This document shows, piece by piece, positions 6,554 through 7,211 of a stretch of DNA of 7,211 nucleotides. How positions within the stretch are numbered: position 1 is the stretch's first letter; each line of letters starts with the position of its first letter. A model generated the notes under the pieces. It ran no database searches and was not told the origin of the DNA. It was given only the letters and a program-made list of their open reading frames with translations. This stretch comes from an uncultured Synechococcus sp. (GTDB taxonomy: Bacteria > Cyanobacteriota > Cyanobacteriia > PCC-6307 > Cyanobiaceae). The stretch lies in contig CAJWIC010000066.1 of NCBI GenBank assembly GCA_913040905.1, positions 1 to 7,211 on the forward strand. Direction: 5' to 3'. The position numbers and the translations under genes are program-made.

Positions 6554-7211
6554 TACCACGTGTGATGGGCAGGCGAGTCTGGCTCCCAGGGAGCGAAATC
6601 CTCTGAAAAACAGCCCTCCCGAATCGCCTGTCCCATCGCGGTGGTGAACCGCACCAGGTGGGTGATGTTGTGCAGGCTGAGCAAGGTGAGTCCGAGGAGT
6701 TCCTCGCTGCGGATCAGGTGATTGAGGTAGGCCCGGGTGTGACCGCTGGAGCAGGCCGGGCAAGGGCAGCTTGCATCCAGTGGAGTGTGATCGTGCCGAA
6801 ACCGGGCGTTGCGCAGATTCCAGCGTTCCCCTCCGACCAAGGCGGTGCCGTGGCGTCCCAGTCGGGTGGGCAGAACACAGTCGAACAGGTCGATTCCATT
6901 GGCGACGGCCACGGCCATCTCCCGCAATGTGCCGATGCCCATCAGGTAACGGGGGCGGTCTTCGGGCAGGAGGGGCGTCACATCCCGCACGATCCGGTGC
7001 ATCTCCTCCACCGGCTCGCCAACGCTGACGCCGCCGACGGCAATCCCAGGAAGGTCGAAGTCGGCGACGGCTCGTGCACTCTCGCGACGCAGATGGGGGA
7101 AGCATCCGCCCTGCACGATGCCGAACAGGGCCTGATCTTCACGGGTGTGGGCGTCCACGCAGCGGGCCAGCCAGGCATGGGTGCGCCGGCAGGCATCGAT
7201 CACATCGTTTT
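6553..7211 (-). CDS. tgt: Queuine/7-deaza-guanine tRNA-guanine transglycosylase, C-terminal part
   Basis: The C-terminal part (about 219 residues) of tRNA-guanine transglycosylase, which in bacteria swaps G34 of GUN-anticodon tRNAs (Asp, Asn, His, Tyr) for preQ1 during queuosine synthesis. Visible landmarks are [16 protein letters not shown] (substrate-binding Gln), [14 protein letters not shown], and [17 protein letters not shown], whose Asp in LFDCVLPTR is the nucleophile that forms the covalent tRNA intermediate. The structural zinc site CPCPAC plus a downstream His (HTRAYLNH ... LHNITH) is complete. The reading frame is open to the right edge, so the N-terminal part, including the second catalytic Asp, lies outside; a GTG at 7203 is internal and not the start. 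The gene is followed by psbK on the same strand. Confidence 0.95.
   Translation of the reverse strand, partial: NDVIDACRRTHAWLARCVDAHTREDQALFGIVQGGCFPHLRRESARAVADFDLPGIAVGGVSVGEPVEEMHRIVRDVTPLLPEDRPRYLMGIGTLREMAVAVANGIDLFDCVLPTRLGRHGTALVGGERWNLRNARFRHDHTPLDASCPCPACSSGHTRAYLNHLIRSEELLGLTLLSLHNITHLVRFTTAMGQAIREGCFSEDFAPWEPDSPAHHTW

Noticed and set aside
6347..7105. A 252-codon minus-strand open frame overlapping psbK and tgt.
   Set aside because: It is out of frame with both; psbK and tgt have unmistakable motifs, and this product is Arg/Pro-rich without domains.
7201..7203. GTG as the start of tgt.
   Set aside because: The frame stays open to the right edge, and the protein here begins in the middle of the enzyme, so the real start is outside the window.

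Overview
The window looks like chromosomal DNA of a marine picocyanobacterium (Synechococcus/Cyanobium type). The strongest evidence is a complete psbK (photosystem II reaction-centre protein K) directly downstream of tgt, plus a GC-rich, tightly packed gene layout with weak or absent Shine-Dalgarno sequences. The exact species cannot be read from the sequence.

Layout from left to right. (1) The 3' half of a CAT-anticodon tRNA at the left edge. (2) Two plus-strand genes 27 bp apart: a CNNM/CorC-type membrane protein with a CBS pair, starting only 13 bp after the tRNA, and a Gfo/Idh/MocA NAD-dependent sugar dehydrogenase resembling UDP-GlcNAc 3-dehydrogenases. (3) A very long minus-strand gene (1063 aa) that is a full-length bacterial homologue of the eukaryotic phosphorylase kinase alpha/beta regulatory subunits: a GH15-like (alpha/alpha)6 domain followed by the KPBB C-terminal region. 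(4) Diverging from it across 48 bp, a plus-strand WecG/TagA/CpsF-family glycosyltransferase. (5) Convergent with that gene and sharing a back-to-back stop-codon hexamer, minus-strand psbK. (6) Minus-strand tgt (tRNA-guanine transglycosylase), cut by the right edge, with a small hairpin plus T-run between tgt and psbK.

The most unusual content is the phosphorylase-kinase-like protein. It keeps long stretches of identity to the animal regulatory subunits, but no gamma-type protein kinase is encoded in the window. Its divergent neighbour is a glycosyltransferase and its convergent neighbour is a nucleotide-sugar dehydrogenase-like enzyme, so a role in carbohydrate or surface-glycan metabolism is a reasonable but unproven inference. 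No mobile elements, CRISPR arrays or dispersed repeats were seen, and no gene-free stretch exceeds 50 bp between genes.
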